Positions 16,119-24,622 of a stretch of DNA of 64,000 nucleotides are shown here, one piece after another. Under the pieces are notes generated by a model. That model worked only from the letters and a program-made list of their open reading frames with translations. It made no database searches and was not told the origin of the DNA. Position 1 is the first letter of the stretch. Each line of letters opens with the position of its first letter. Origin of the DNA: an uncultured Alphaproteobacteria bacterium (GTDB lineage: Bacteria > Pseudomonadota > Alphaproteobacteria > UBA2966); NCBI GenBank assembly GCA_958295725.1, contig OY282368.1, positions 1,944,001 to 2,008,000 on the forward strand, read 5' to 3'. A program made the position numbers and the translations under genes.

Positions 16119-16928
16119 TTGGAGCTTCGGGTCGACGGCAAGCGGGCTTTCGCCACCACCGGCGGGCGGACGCACCAGCCGGGGCGGCGGGCCGTGGTCC
16201 TCGTGCACGGGGCAGGCATGGATCGCACGGTCTGGGTGCTTCAGACGCGATACTTCGCGCACCACGGGCGCAATGTGCTGGCCGTCGACCTGCCGGGACA
16301 CGGGCGGTCCGAGGGTCCATCGCTCGCGTCGGTCGGCGACATGGCGGATTGGCTCTCGAGGCTCATGGACGCCGCGGACATCGAGACCGCGTCGGTCGTG
16401 GGCCACAGCATGGGATCGCTCGTCGCGCTCGATCTGTGCGCCCGGTTTCCCGAACGCGTCGACGCGGCCGCGCTCCTCTCGACCGCGGTCCCCATGCCGG
16501 TGGGCGAAGGGCTTCTCTCGGCCGCGAAGGCGAACGACCGCGACGCCATCGACATGATCGTAGCGTGGGGCCACGGCCGGAACGCCCACCTCGGCGGACA
16601 CAAGGCTCCGGGTCTGTGGATGACGGGCGGTGCCGAACGCCTGCTCGAAAAGGCGGACGACGATGTGCTCTACACGGACCTCGGCGCCTGCGACGGCTAC
16701 CGGGACGGCCTGGAGGCGGCGTCGCGGGTCCGCTGCCCCGTCCTCCTGGTGCTCGGACGGGAAGACCGGATGACTCCGCCCCGCGCCGCGCAGGAACTGG
16801 CGGACGCGATTCCGTCTTCCCGAACGGTCGTCCTCGACGCCTGCGGGCACATGCCGATGATCGAAAGGCCGGACCGGGTGCTCGACGTGCTCGGGGAGGT
16901 GATTCGTGGCGGTCCGGGTCCGGCCTGA
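16119..16928 (+). CDS. Alpha/beta hydrolase
   Basis: 269 aa when started at the TTG at 16119, preceded by GGGGA; the next ATG (16218) would remove the first strand and oxyanion HG motif, so the TTG is preferred. Features: VVLVHGAGMDRTVW, nucleophile elbow GHSMGS near residue 94, VLLVLGREDRM before the acid, and CGHMPM holding the catalytic His near the C-terminus. Substrate unknown. Likely co-transcribed with metY, though this is not homoserine acetyltransferase (too short). Confidence 0.85.
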   Translation: MELRVDGKRAFATTGGRTHQPGRRAVVLVHGAGMDRTVWVLQTRYFAHHGRNVLAVDLPGHGRSEGPSLASVGDMADWLSRLMDAADIETASVVGHSMGSLVALDLCARFPERVDAAALLSTAVPMPVGEGLLSAAKANDRDAIDMIVAWGHGRNAHLGGHKAPGLWMTGGAERLLEKADDDVLYTDLGACDGYRDGLEAASRVRCPVLLVLGREDRMTPPRAAQELADAIPSSRTVVLDACGHMPMIERPDRVLDVLGEVIRGGPGPA

Positions 16929-16974
16929 GCCGTCGCGAGGGCTGCGACGCGGCCCGCCGGGTGCGCGAACGGGG

Positions 16975-17202
16975 CTAGGACTTCAGGCCGAAACCGCCGA
17001 ACCGCTTGTTGAACTTGGCGACCTGGCCGCCCGTATCGACCAAGCGGCCCGCGCCGCCGGTCCACGCCGGATGCGACTTGGGATCGATATCGAGGGTCAA
17101 CGTGTCGCCCTCGGCGCCCCAGGTCGAGCGCGTCTCGAAGGTCGCGCCGTCCGTCATGGCGACGGTGATCGTGTGGTAATCCGGGTGAACGTCCTTTTTC
17201 AT
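16975..17202 (-). CDS. rpmE: 50S ribosomal protein L31
   Basis: 75 aa. [19 protein letters not shown], then SHPAWTGG and [11 protein letters not shown] identify bacterial L31. The zinc-binding cysteines of the C+ form are absent, so this is the C- (zinc-independent) type usual in alphaproteobacteria. It is a single gene, convergent with the hydrolase and divergent from the comD-like gene. Confidence 0.97.
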   Translation of the reverse strand: MKKDVHPDYHTITVAMTDGATFETRSTWGAEGDTLTLDIDPKSHPAWTGGAGRLVDTGGQVAKFNKRFGGFGLKS

Positions 17203-17351
17203 CGCCGCTCTCCTGGGATCGGGCTCCTGGCGTCGGGCGGCACCTTATATCGCACGGCCCCATGGTCGGGCAAGGCGCCGGACCCCGGATTTGCGCACGG
17301 CCATCGCTTCCGGTTGAATGTGGCCCCCATGACGGCACGGATCGAACCGAC

Positions 17352-17900
17352 ATGAACACCCGACCCTCCGCAACATCGAACAGCCCCGCCGGGCAACTCT
17401 ACCAGCGCGTGCGCGCTCACGGCATCGACTTCTTCGTCTCCGTGCCGTGCAGCCTGCTCGGCGAGGTCATCGAGATACTCGAGGACGATACCGAGGTGAC
17501 CTACACGCCGGTCACGCGGGAAGAGGAGGGCATCGGCATTCTCGCGGGCGCCTACCTGGCGGGTCGCCGACCGGCCATCGTCATGCAGAACTCGGGCTAC
17601 GGCAACATCGTCAACGCGGTGTGCTCGCTCGTGAACTACTACAATATCCCGATCGTCATGCTGGTCAGTCACCGCGGAAGCGCCGGAGAGCGGATCGAGG
17701 CGCAGGTGCCTATGGGCAATGCCGTGCGGGACGTCATGGAAGCCTCGGGCGTCAAATGCGTGCCCATAGAGCACCCTTCGGATCTCGACGGCGTGGACGA
17801 AGGAATCTCTTGGGCACTGGCCAACGAAAAGTCGATCGCGTTCCTGTTCCCGTTCAGTTTCTGGCGGGACGCCGAGACCTACGTGCCCGAGCACCGATAG
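17352..17900 (+). CDS. TPP-dependent decarboxylase, alpha (ComD-like) subunit
   Basis: 182 aa from the ATG at 17352. It is the PYR half of a split TPP decarboxylase: FVSVPCSLLGEVIEIL, the EEEGIGILAGAYLAGRRPAI segment carrying the conserved Glu that activates TPP, then MQNSGYGNIVNAV. This is the sulfopyruvate/phosphonopyruvate decarboxylase alpha family. The beta half follows after 8 bp. ComDE makes sulfoacetaldehyde from sulfopyruvate; a phosphonopyruvate substrate is equally possible. Confidence 0.82.
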   Translation: MNTRPSATSNSPAGQLYQRVRAHGIDFFVSVPCSLLGEVIEILEDDTEVTYTPVTREEEGIGILAGAYLAGRRPAIVMQNSGYGNIVNAVCSLVNYYNIPIVMLVSHRGSAGERIEAQVPMGNAVRDVMEASGVKCVPIEHPSDLDGVDEGISWALANEKSIAFLFPFSFWRDAETYVPEHR

Positions 17901-17908
17901 GGGGACGA

Positions 17909-18520
17909 ATGCGCCGCTACGAAGCCACTCGCGAGATCATGAACGCCATCGGCGACGAGCTCGTCGTCTGCAACATCGGCCATCCGAGCCAGGAGGTCTT
18001 CACGCTGCGGGATCGGCCGGAGAACTTCTACATGTTCGGATCGATGGGGCTCGCCTCGTCGATCGGCCTGGGGTTGGCGATGGCCCGGGACCGCAAGGTC
18101 GTCGCTCTGGACGGCGACGGGTCGGTGGCCATGAACATGGGAACGCTGGCGACCATCGGACTGGCGCGCCCGAAGAACTACACGCTCGTCATCGTCGACA
18201 ACCGGTCGTATGGCTCGACCGGATTCCAGCGCTCGTTCACGGCCGACAATCTCCGGTTGGAGGAGGTCGCCAGGGGCTCCGGCGTGGAGAGCGTCGCGGT
18301 GGTCGATCGGCAGGCCGAGATCGCGCCGACGCTGACCCGGCTCCTCGGGGAGGACGGCCCCCACGTCCTCGTGGTCAAGTGCGAGCCCGGAATGCCCGAG
18401 GGGATCGGGGTCATCCCCATCGACGGGATGGAGGTGCGCGACCGGTTCATGGCCGCCGTCGCATCGGGCCGGCGCGGTTCGGACCCGGCGCGAACGCGCG
18501 GGATTCGGAGCCTGGCCTGA
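17909..18520 (+). CDS. TPP-dependent decarboxylase, beta (ComE-like) subunit
   Basis: 203 aa. The PP half: MGLASSIGLGLAMAR followed by the TPP/Mg motif VVALDGDGSVAMNMGTLATI and VIVDNRSYGSTG. It pairs with the alpha gene immediately upstream to make a heteromeric enzyme acting on sulfopyruvate or phosphonopyruvate. Two TauE-type sulfite exporters lie about 32-37 kb away, which would suit organosulfonate breakdown, but no sulfoacetaldehyde acetyltransferase is in the window. The last 20 residues are Arg/Gly-rich and unlikely to be structured. Confidence 0.82.
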   Translation: MRRYEATREIMNAIGDELVVCNIGHPSQEVFTLRDRPENFYMFGSMGLASSIGLGLAMARDRKVVALDGDGSVAMNMGTLATIGLARPKNYTLVIVDNRSYGSTGFQRSFTADNLRLEEVARGSGVESVAVVDRQAEIAPTLTRLLGEDGPHVLVVKCEPGMPEGIGVIPIDGMEVRDRFMAAVASGRRGSDPARTRGIRSLA

Positions 18521-18531
18521 AACGATCTCCG

Positions 18532-18559
18532 CCCCCTCTCGGGGGAGGTCGGGAGGGGG
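18532..18559. repeat. REP-like G/C hairpin between convergent genes, possible terminator
   Basis: CCCCC (18532-18536), TCTC loop, GGGGG (18541-18545), then AGGTCGGGAGGGGG. The same arrangement is at 5684-5715. No T-run follows, so termination activity is uncertain. It sits between the comE-like gene and nadK, which converge. Confidence 0.5.
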
Positions 18560-18605
18560 TACGCGGCGGGGAGGACGGAAACCGCGAGGGTTCCGGGCCG
18601 GGATC

Positions 18606-19373
18606 TCAGGGCGCGAACTGCTCGCTCAGGATGCGTTCCTCGAGGTCGTGCTCCGGGTCGAACAGGAGGCGCAGGCGCCGCGTGTCGTCCTCGCGCACAC
18701 GGACGGAGACGACGTCCCGAACCTCCGTATGGTCCGCGACCGCGCTCACCGGCCGCTTCCCGCCGTCGAGGATGCCGAACCGGACCTCGGCGCGGCGGGG
18801 CAGGATGGCGCCGCGCCACCGCCGGGGACGGAAGGCGCTGATCGGCGTGAGGGCGAGCACCTCGGCGGAGAGAGGCAGGATCGGCCCGTGGGCCGACAGG
18901 TTGTACGCGGTGCTGCCGGCCGGCGTCGAGACCAGGACGCCGTCGCAAACGAGCTCCTCGATCCGGACGACCCCGTCGACCGTGATTCGGATCTTCGCCG
19001 CCTGATGGGTCTCGCGGAGCAGAGAGACTTCGTTGACCGCGACGGCGCGGCGCGTCCTCCCGCTCGCCGTCCTGACCGTCATGCGCAGGGGACGCAACGT
19101 CACGGTCTCCGCCCTCTCCACCCGGGCCGTCAGGTCCTCGTCGCCGAATTCGTTCATCAGGAACCCGACCGACCCCCGGTTCAGGCCGTAGATCGGCACC
19201 TCCCGGTTCATGAACCGATGCAACGTCTCGAGCATGAAGCCATCGCCGCCGATGGCGACGATGACGTCGGCCCGGGAGGACGGCGCGTGCGCGTATCGCG
19301 ACTGGAACGCGGCCCGCGCTTCGTTCGCCTCCGCCGTATCGTCCGCCACGAAGGCGATACTGGTTTTCTTCAT
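18606..19373 (-). CDS. nadK: NAD kinase
   Basis: 255 aa using the ATG at 19373 ([16 protein letters not shown]); the longer frame to 19418 adds an unlikely Pro/Ser-rich start. Signature motifs: [15 protein letters not shown] (GGDG near residue 42), [15 protein letters not shown] [13 protein letters not shown], the NEVSLLRE substrate motif, and [20 protein letters not shown]. It phosphorylates NAD to NADP. Length is typical of the short alphaproteobacterial NadK. It follows moaA on the same strand, 52 bp away. Confidence 0.95.
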   Translation of the reverse strand: MKKTSIAFVADDTAEANEARAAFQSRYAHAPSSRADVIVAIGGDGFMLETLHRFMNREVPIYGLNRGSVGFLMNEFGDEDLTARVERAETVTLRPLRMTVRTASGRTRRAVAVNEVSLLRETHQAAKIRITVDGVVRIEELVCDGVLVSTPAGSTAYNLSAHGPILPLSAEVLALTPISAFRPRRWRGAILPRRAEVRFGILDGGKRPVSAVADHTEVRDVVSVRVREDDTRRLRLLFDPEHDLEERILSEQFAP

Positions 19374-19425
19374 TGGACGGGACGGCGCCGACGGCGACCT
19401 TCCGTGGTTCGGCGGCATGGCGGCG

Positions 19426-20517
19426 CTAGCCGCCGGTAACGCTCATGTGCCGCGGGACGGCCGGACCCTCGTGGCGCCGGTCGATGACGAAGTCATGGCC
19501 CTTCGGCTTGCGGCCGATGGCCTCGTCGATGCTTGCGTGCAGCGGGGCGTCGTCGTGGGGAGCGAGCCGGAGCGGGGCGCGCAGATCGGCCGCGTCCTGT
19601 TGTCCGAGGCACATGTACAGCGTGCCCGTGCACGTGAGACGGACACGGTTGCACGACTCGCAGAAATTATGGGACAGCGGGGTGATGAACCCGAGACGGC
19701 GGCCGGTCTCGCGCAGGCGCGCGTAACGGGACGGACCGCCGGTCCGGTAATCCGTTTCCTCCAGCGTCCAGCGCTTCTCGAGGTCGGCGCGCACCCTCGA
19801 CAACGGCAGATACCGGTCGGTCCGGTCCTCGTCGATCTCGCCCATGGGCATCGTTTCGATCAGCGTGAGATCGAGTCCCTCGTCGCCGCACCAGCGGACG
19901 ATGGCGTCGAACTCGCCGTCGTTCACGCCTCGGAGCGCGACGGTATTGATCTTGATCTCGTGCCCCGCCGCACGCGCCGCGCGAATACCCGCCAGCACCC
20001 GCGAGAGATCTCCCCGCCTCGTGATCGCGCGAAACTTTTCCGGATCCAGGGTGTCGAGCGACACGTTGATCCGGCGGACACCGGCCGCGAACAGGTCCGC
20101 GGCGTACTTCTCGAGCTGGCTGCCGTTGGTCGTCAGCGTGAGCTCGTCCAGGAGATCCGAGTCCAGGAACCGTCCGAGCCGGTGGAACAGCCGCATGACG
20201 TCCCGCCGGACCAGCGGTTCCCCGCCCGTGATCCGGAGCTTGCGAACGCCGCGTTTCACGAACGCGCCGCAGATCCGGTCCAGCTCCTCGAGAGTGAGAA
20301 CCTCGGCCTTGGGCAGGAAGGTCATGTCTTCCGCCATGCAGTAGACGCAGCGGAAATCGCAGCGGTCCGTGACGGACACCCGCAAGTACGTCACGCGGCG
20401 TCCGAACGGATCGACGAGGCCGCCCTCCGCCGGCCGGCCCCGCGCCGCCAGCCACGAGCGATCGCTCTCGACCGCTTCCGCCCCGCGTGGAATGACGCCG
20501 CTCTCCATGGACGTCAT
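19426..20517 (-). CDS. moaA: GTP 3',8-cyclase (molybdenum cofactor biosynthesis)
   Basis: 363 aa radical SAM enzyme. The N-terminal cluster motif is CDFRCVYC (CxxxCxxC) near residue 53; the C-terminal cluster lies in [19 protein letters not shown]; it ends with the required Gly-Gly (SVTGG). Substrate motifs [12 protein letters not shown] and LTTNGSQL are present. It converts GTP to 3',8-cH2GTP, which MoaC turns into cPMP. No other moa gene is in the window. The N-terminus is about 30 residues longer than in E. coli MoaA. Confidence 0.97.
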   Translation of the reverse strand: MTSMESGVIPRGAEAVESDRSWLAARGRPAEGGLVDPFGRRVTYLRVSVTDRCDFRCVYCMAEDMTFLPKAEVLTLEELDRICGAFVKRGVRKLRITGGEPLVRRDVMRLFHRLGRFLDSDLLDELTLTTNGSQLEKYAADLFAAGVRRINVSLDTLDPEKFRAITRRGDLSRVLAGIRAARAAGHEIKINTVALRGVNDGEFDAIVRWCGDEGLDLTLIETMPMGEIDEDRTDRYLPLSRVRADLEKRWTLEETDYRTGGPSRYARLRETGRRLGFITPLSHNFCESCNRVRLTCTGTLYMCLGQQDAADLRAPLRLAPHDDAPLHASIDEAIGRKPKGHDFVIDRRHEGPAVPRHMSVTGG

Positions 20518-20640
20518 ATTCCGCGAAACACGACAGGCTTACAAGTGCCCCGCCTCGTCGACGCCATACGCTCGACGAGGCGGGACGGGACATGCCATCG
20601 TGGCGCGCGGAAGGGATCGTCCAGCGAAGGAATCCGGACC

Positions 20641-21516
20641 ATGGGGCCCGTCGAATACATCAAGGCCACCGTCGAGCGTTACGCCCGGCTCGGCCACGAT
20701 CCCTATCGCTATTTTCACGCCGGGAAGGCGCCGCCCTGGGCGGCGTTCCGGAAGCCGTTGTCCGACAGCCGTATCGGCGTCGTCGCGACCGCGGGCGCCT
20801 ACGTCAAGGGACAGGTCGCGTTCCACCACAAGGACGACACGTCCTTCCGGAGGATTCCCAAGACCGCGCCACTGGAGGACCTCCGCTTCTCCCACGTCAC
20901 CGAGCATTATCTGGGCGCCGCCCGCCGGGACCCCAACAGCGTTTTCCCGCTGGAGCCCCTGCGGCGGCTCGAGCGCGAGGGCCTGATCGGAGCGCTCGCG
21001 GAGGATCTGCTCTCCTGCATGGGGGGCATCTATTCGCAACGCAGGGCGCGCGACGAACTGGCGCCCGCCCTGGCCGGGCGGTTCGCGCGGCAGGAGGTGG
21101 ACGCGGTCCTGCTCGTCCCCATGTGACCGATCTGTCATCAAACCGTGAGTTTGATCGCACGTCATCTGGAAAGCCTGGGAACGCCGACGGTATGCATGGG
21201 CGCCGCGCGCGACATCCTCGCCGCCGGCAACCCGCCGCGCGCCGTGTTCCTGGACTATCCCCTGGGAAATACCGCCGGGCGCCCTTTCGCGCCCGACGAG
21301 CAATACGCCATCACGCGCTCGGCGATCGAGGCGCTGGAGCGCATGACCGGGCCCGGAACGATCGAGACGCTGGATCGCGTCTGGTCGGACGACGAGACCT
21401 GGAAGACCGAAGCGGCGAGGACGGACGGCGCCGACCGGCGCCAACCCCGGGACCCGACGCCTCGATACCAGTTCGAGGAGGACCGCATCGCGGCCGAGGC
21501 GGCGCGGGCTCCGTAG
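20641..21516 (+). CDS. Selenoprotein of the glycine/betaine/sarcosine/D-proline reductase (GrdB/PrdB) family, UGA = Sec162
   Basis: Two ORFs in one frame, 20641-21126 and 21127-21516, are separated only by TGA at 21124-21126. Read as selenocysteine the product is 291 aa with VLLVPM-U-PICHQTVSLIARHL, giving the UxxC redox motif (U162, C165) of this family. Sequence on both sides is family-like: the N-part FHHKDDTSFRRIP, FSHVTEHYLG, and the C-part RAVFLDYPLGNTAGRPF. A SECIS-like hairpin follows the TGA. Proteobacterial members are orphan proteins without the other Grd or Prd subunits, and their reaction is unknown; a thiol/selenol reductase is likely. The selA/B/C/D genes are not in this window. 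Confidence 0.9.
21124..21155 (+). promoter_or_regulatory. UGA selenocysteine codon with bacterial SECIS-like stem-loop
   Basis: After TGA (21124-21126) and ten bases, ATCAAAC (21137-21143) pairs perfectly with GTTTGAT (21149-21155) around a five-base loop CGTGA (21144-21148). The loop starts 18 nt past the UGA and has G as its second base, meeting the known bacterial SECIS requirements for SelB recognition (loop about 16-37 nt downstream, early G). Confidence 0.8.
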
Positions 21517-21621
21517 GGTCGGCGGAAGGCGGGCGCCGTCGCCTCCTCTCGCCGTTTCCCTTGTCGCGGAGCGCTCGTTCGCCTAACTTGGCTTCGCACG
21601 ATTCGATTTCTGGAGACTGAA

Positions 21622-22461
21622 ATGTCACAAGCGGCGGAAGCGCGACACGCGGACTCGGTCATGGCCACGCTCAACTTCGTGTCGTCGGCCGACCAGTCGC
21701 CCGTGGCCCTGGTCGAGGAGCCGGGCCTTGGACCGGACCGGCACACGATCACGACGACGGATCACGAGGTCCTGATCGAGGACGCCCGCCCCATCGCGGG
21801 CGACCTCGACCTCGACCGCCAGGGCTTCGTCTTCATGCGCTACCCCACGGCCGTCGAGGACTTCTACGACGACGACGAGGTGCGCGAGGTCTACTACCCG
21901 GAAATGGACGCATTGGTCAGGGACGCGACCGGAGCGAGCAAGGCCGTCGTCTTCGACCACACCATCAGGGTGGACGACCCGGAAAAGCGGATCCGTCGCC
22001 AGGTTCGCGCGCCGGTCGTCAGCGTCCACAACGACTTCACCACGCGCTCGGCGCCGCAGCGCGTTCGCGATCTGCTGCCCGGGGACGAAGCCGAGGCGCG
22101 GCTCCGGAAACGATACGCCTCGATCAACGTATGGCGCCCCATCGCCAGCCCCGTGGAGACCAAGCCACTCGTCGTCTGCGGGTACGAGGGCATCGACGAA
22201 GCGGATCTGGTGCCGGCCGAGCGCCACTATCCCGACGGCCGGGTCGGCGGCGTCTACTACATCACTCATAACCCGAACCAGAACTGGTACTACTTCCCGC
22301 GCATGGAGGGCGACGAGGTCGTGCTCCTGAAGTGCTACGACTCGAACACGGACGGAACGGCGCGCTGGACCGCGCACGGGACGTTCGACGACCCCCGTAG
22401 CGGCCCCGGCTCCGTCCCGCGCGAGAGCATCGAGATCCGGACGCTTCTGTTCTTCGACTGA
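21622..22461 (+). CDS. CmcJ/NvfI (AsaB-like) family oxidoreductase
   Basis: 279 aa. The pattern resembles the CmcJ/AsaB family, related to the cephamycin 7-alpha-methoxylase P8 subunit and fungal hydroxylase/desaturases: VFMRYPTAVEDFYDDDEVREVYY, VFDHTIR, VHNDFTTRSAPQRVRDLL, INVWRPI and WYYFPRMEGDEVVLLKCYDS. The His/Asp in HND could help bind metal, as in 2-oxoglutarate oxygenases. A GGAGA ribosome binding site precedes the ATG. Substrate unknown; in bacteria these genes are widespread and mostly uncharacterised. Confidence 0.8.
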   Translation: MSQAAEARHADSVMATLNFVSSADQSPVALVEEPGLGPDRHTITTTDHEVLIEDARPIAGDLDLDRQGFVFMRYPTAVEDFYDDDEVREVYYPEMDALVRDATGASKAVVFDHTIRVDDPEKRIRRQVRAPVVSVHNDFTTRSAPQRVRDLLPGDEAEARLRKRYASINVWRPIASPVETKPLVVCGYEGIDEADLVPAERHYPDGRVGGVYYITHNPNQNWYYFPRMEGDEVVLLKCYDSNTDGTARWTAHGTFDDPRSGPGSVPRESIEIRTLLFFD

Positions 22462-22569
22462 AGCGGCTCCGGTTCCACCGGAACCGCGGCGGCGGACGCG
22501 GCGGGCCTGCCCTCCTGCCCGCCCCGCCCGACAGAATCGCGGCAGGCGGAGACGGGCCGGGCGAATCCC

Positions 22570-23496
22570 ATGAAGATCGCGATTGTCGGCTGCGGCGCGA
22601 TGGGCTGCGTTTACGCGGGCCTCCTGTCCGAGGCGGGACACGAGGTCTGGGCCGTCGACCGCTGGCGGGAGCATATCGAGGCGATACGCGAGGGCGGCCT
22701 CCGCCTCGAGGGAGCGAGCGGCGACCGCGCCGTTCGACTCCGGGCCGCGACCTCTCCGGCGGACGTCGGACCTTGCGACCTCGTCGTTCTCGCCACCAAG
22801 GCCACGGACGTCGCGGTCGCCGCCCGAAGCCTAGCGCCGCTGTTGGCGGACGGGACGCACGTGGTGTCCATCCAGAACGGCCTGGGAGGTCCCGGCGCGG
22901 CCGCCGCGGAGCTCGGAAAGACGCCTGTCGTCACGGGCGTCGCCGGCGGCTTCGGCGCCTCGATTCGCGGACCCGGCCGGGCCCACCACAACGGCATGGA
23001 ACTCGTCCGCCTCGGCAACCGGGACGGACCCGTCACGCCGGAGCTGGAAGAGATCGCCGAGGTCTGGCGCGGCGCCGGATTCAACGTCCGGACCTTCGAC
23101 GATATCGATCGACTCGTGTGGGAAAAGCTCATCTGCAACGTGTGCTTCTCGGGCGCCTGCGCCGTGACCGAACGGACGATCGGCGAGGCGATGGCGGATC
23201 CCGACGCCTGGTCGGTGGCCTCGAACTGCGCCACAGAGGCGTTCGACGTCGCCAGGGCGAGGAACATCGCCGTGGATATCGACGATCCGGTCGATTACGT
23301 CCGCGACTTCGGAAGCAGGATTCCGGACGCGCGCCCCTCGATGCTGCTCGACCACATGGCGAACCGGGCGTCCGAGATCGACGCCATCAACGGCGCCATC
23401 CCCATCGTCGGCCGCGCGGTCGGCGTCGCGACGCCCTTCAACGAGACCGTCAGCGCGCTGGTGCGCGCCAAGGAGCGCCGCATGGGCGTTCGCTGA
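22570..23496 (+). CDS. 2-dehydropantoate 2-reductase family protein
   Basis: 308 aa. N-terminal Rossmann motif VGCGAMGCVYAGLLSEAGHEV, VLATKATDVA, the SIQNGLGG segment, and in the C-terminal helical domain the substrate-binding WEKLICNVCFSG and the MLLDHMANRASEIDAINGAI stretch. All are hallmarks of the PanE/ApbA fold, which reduces ketopantoate with NADPH on the way to CoA. Many genomes carry several paralogues with other substrates, so the pantothenate role is likely but unproven. Confidence 0.88.
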   Translation: MKIAIVGCGAMGCVYAGLLSEAGHEVWAVDRWREHIEAIREGGLRLEGASGDRAVRLRAATSPADVGPCDLVVLATKATDVAVAARSLAPLLADGTHVVSIQNGLGGPGAAAAELGKTPVVTGVAGGFGASIRGPGRAHHNGMELVRLGNRDGPVTPELEEIAEVWRGAGFNVRTFDDIDRLVWEKLICNVCFSGACAVTERTIGEAMADPDAWSVASNCATEAFDVARARNIAVDIDDPVDYVRDFGSRIPDARPSMLLDHMANRASEIDAINGAIPIVGRAVGVATPFNETVSALVRAKERRMGVR

Positions 23497-23574
23497 ACGC
23501 CGTTCGCGCCCCCCTCCCCCGGGGTGGGCGATGAATCCCTCCGACGCGGAAACGACGGGCGCGGCCCTGTCGGG

Positions 23575-24555
23575 TCACAAGGGCGTGTTCGCGAAATCGG
23601 GCTGGCGGTCTATCCAGGCCATGTAGTCGTCGAACGATTCCGCAAGTCCGTAGCGGGGGACGAAGCCGGCGTCGGCCTTTAATCGCGACATGTCCAGTAT
23701 CCCGCGATCCCTCGGGTTGTTCAGCTCGATATTCGCGTCGTCGCCGATTCGGCAGGCGAATCCGGGAAAGCGCCCGGCCAGCCGTTCGCACCAACTCTCC
23801 AGGGTCCAGGACTCCGGCCCGGCCGAATTGTAGATCACGCTCCGCGGGGCGTCGGCGTCCAGGAGCGCGACCGCGGAGTCGGCGACATCCCGGCTGTACG
23901 CCCAATCCCGGAGACACGGCCTGGGCATCGTGGCCTCTTCGCCCCGCGCCGCCGCGACCGACACCTGCAATACCGGCGACAGCGTATCGCGCACGCCGGT
24001 ATTCCGTTCCCACGGACCGAACACGTAGCCGGGACGCAGGCACACGAGATCGAGGCCGTGCAATGCCCGATGCCTGAGCGCGATCCGCTCGCCGGCGTAT
24101 TTGGTGATCGTGTAAAGCGAATCGGGAAGCGGCGTCGCGCCGTCCTCGCGAAGGACGTCGTGCTCGAACGAGCTCTCGCCGTACACGCCCGACGAGGAGA
24201 AGTGAACGATCCGCCCGACACCGGCCTCGCGGGCGGCGTCCATCGCGTTGACGGTGCCCTTCACGTTGACGTCCACGATCAGATGGGCGTCGCGCCGTTC
24301 CCGTTCGAGACCGGCGGTGATCGCCGCGGCGTGGATCAACGCATCGCAGCCCGACATCGCTCCGGCGACGGCCTCCCGGTCGCGGACGTCGCCGTTCACG
24401 ATCTCCACCCGGTCGCCGGACTCCCCGAGAGCGGCCTCTCCTCCCGGCGGCAACGGCGCCGTATCGAACGCCACGACGCGGTCGCCTCGCGCGAGCAGCG
24501 CCTCGACGACGTTCATCCCCACGAAACCCGTGGCTCCAGTCACGAGAACGCGCAT
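23575..24555 (-). CDS. NAD-dependent epimerase/dehydratase family protein
   Basis: 326 aa extended SDR. TGATGFVGMNVVEALL at the N-terminus binds NAD; SSSGVYGES carries the Ser and YTITKYAGE the YxxxK pair; CLRPGYVFGPWERNTG fits the sugar-nucleotide epimerase pattern. The substrate is unknown (nucleotide sugar or a related hydroxyacyl compound). It is followed on the same strand by nothing close, and the ALS-like TPP gene lies 67 bp upstream, so the two may be co-transcribed. Confidence 0.9.
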   Translation of the reverse strand: MRVLVTGATGFVGMNVVEALLARGDRVVAFDTAPLPPGGEAALGESGDRVEIVNGDVRDREAVAGAMSGCDALIHAAAITAGLERERRDAHLIVDVNVKGTVNAMDAAREAGVGRIVHFSSSGVYGESSFEHDVLREDGATPLPDSLYTITKYAGERIALRHRALHGLDLVCLRPGYVFGPWERNTGVRDTLSPVLQVSVAAARGEEATMPRPCLRDWAYSRDVADSAVALLDADAPRSVIYNSAGPESWTLESWCERLAGRFPGFACRIGDDANIELNNPRDRGILDMSRLKADAGFVPRYGLAESFDDYMAWIDRQPDFANTPL

Positions 24556-24622
24556 GTTTCCCCCTCGATTCGGGTGGCGCGCGGACCGGCCGCGGCGCCC
24601 GGCGGTCCGGGGACCTTCGAGA

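Noticed and set aside
21145..21516. Separate 123-aa hypothetical protein after the TGA
   Set aside because: Same frame as the upstream ORF, with family-like sequence on both sides and a SECIS-like hairpin after the UGA.
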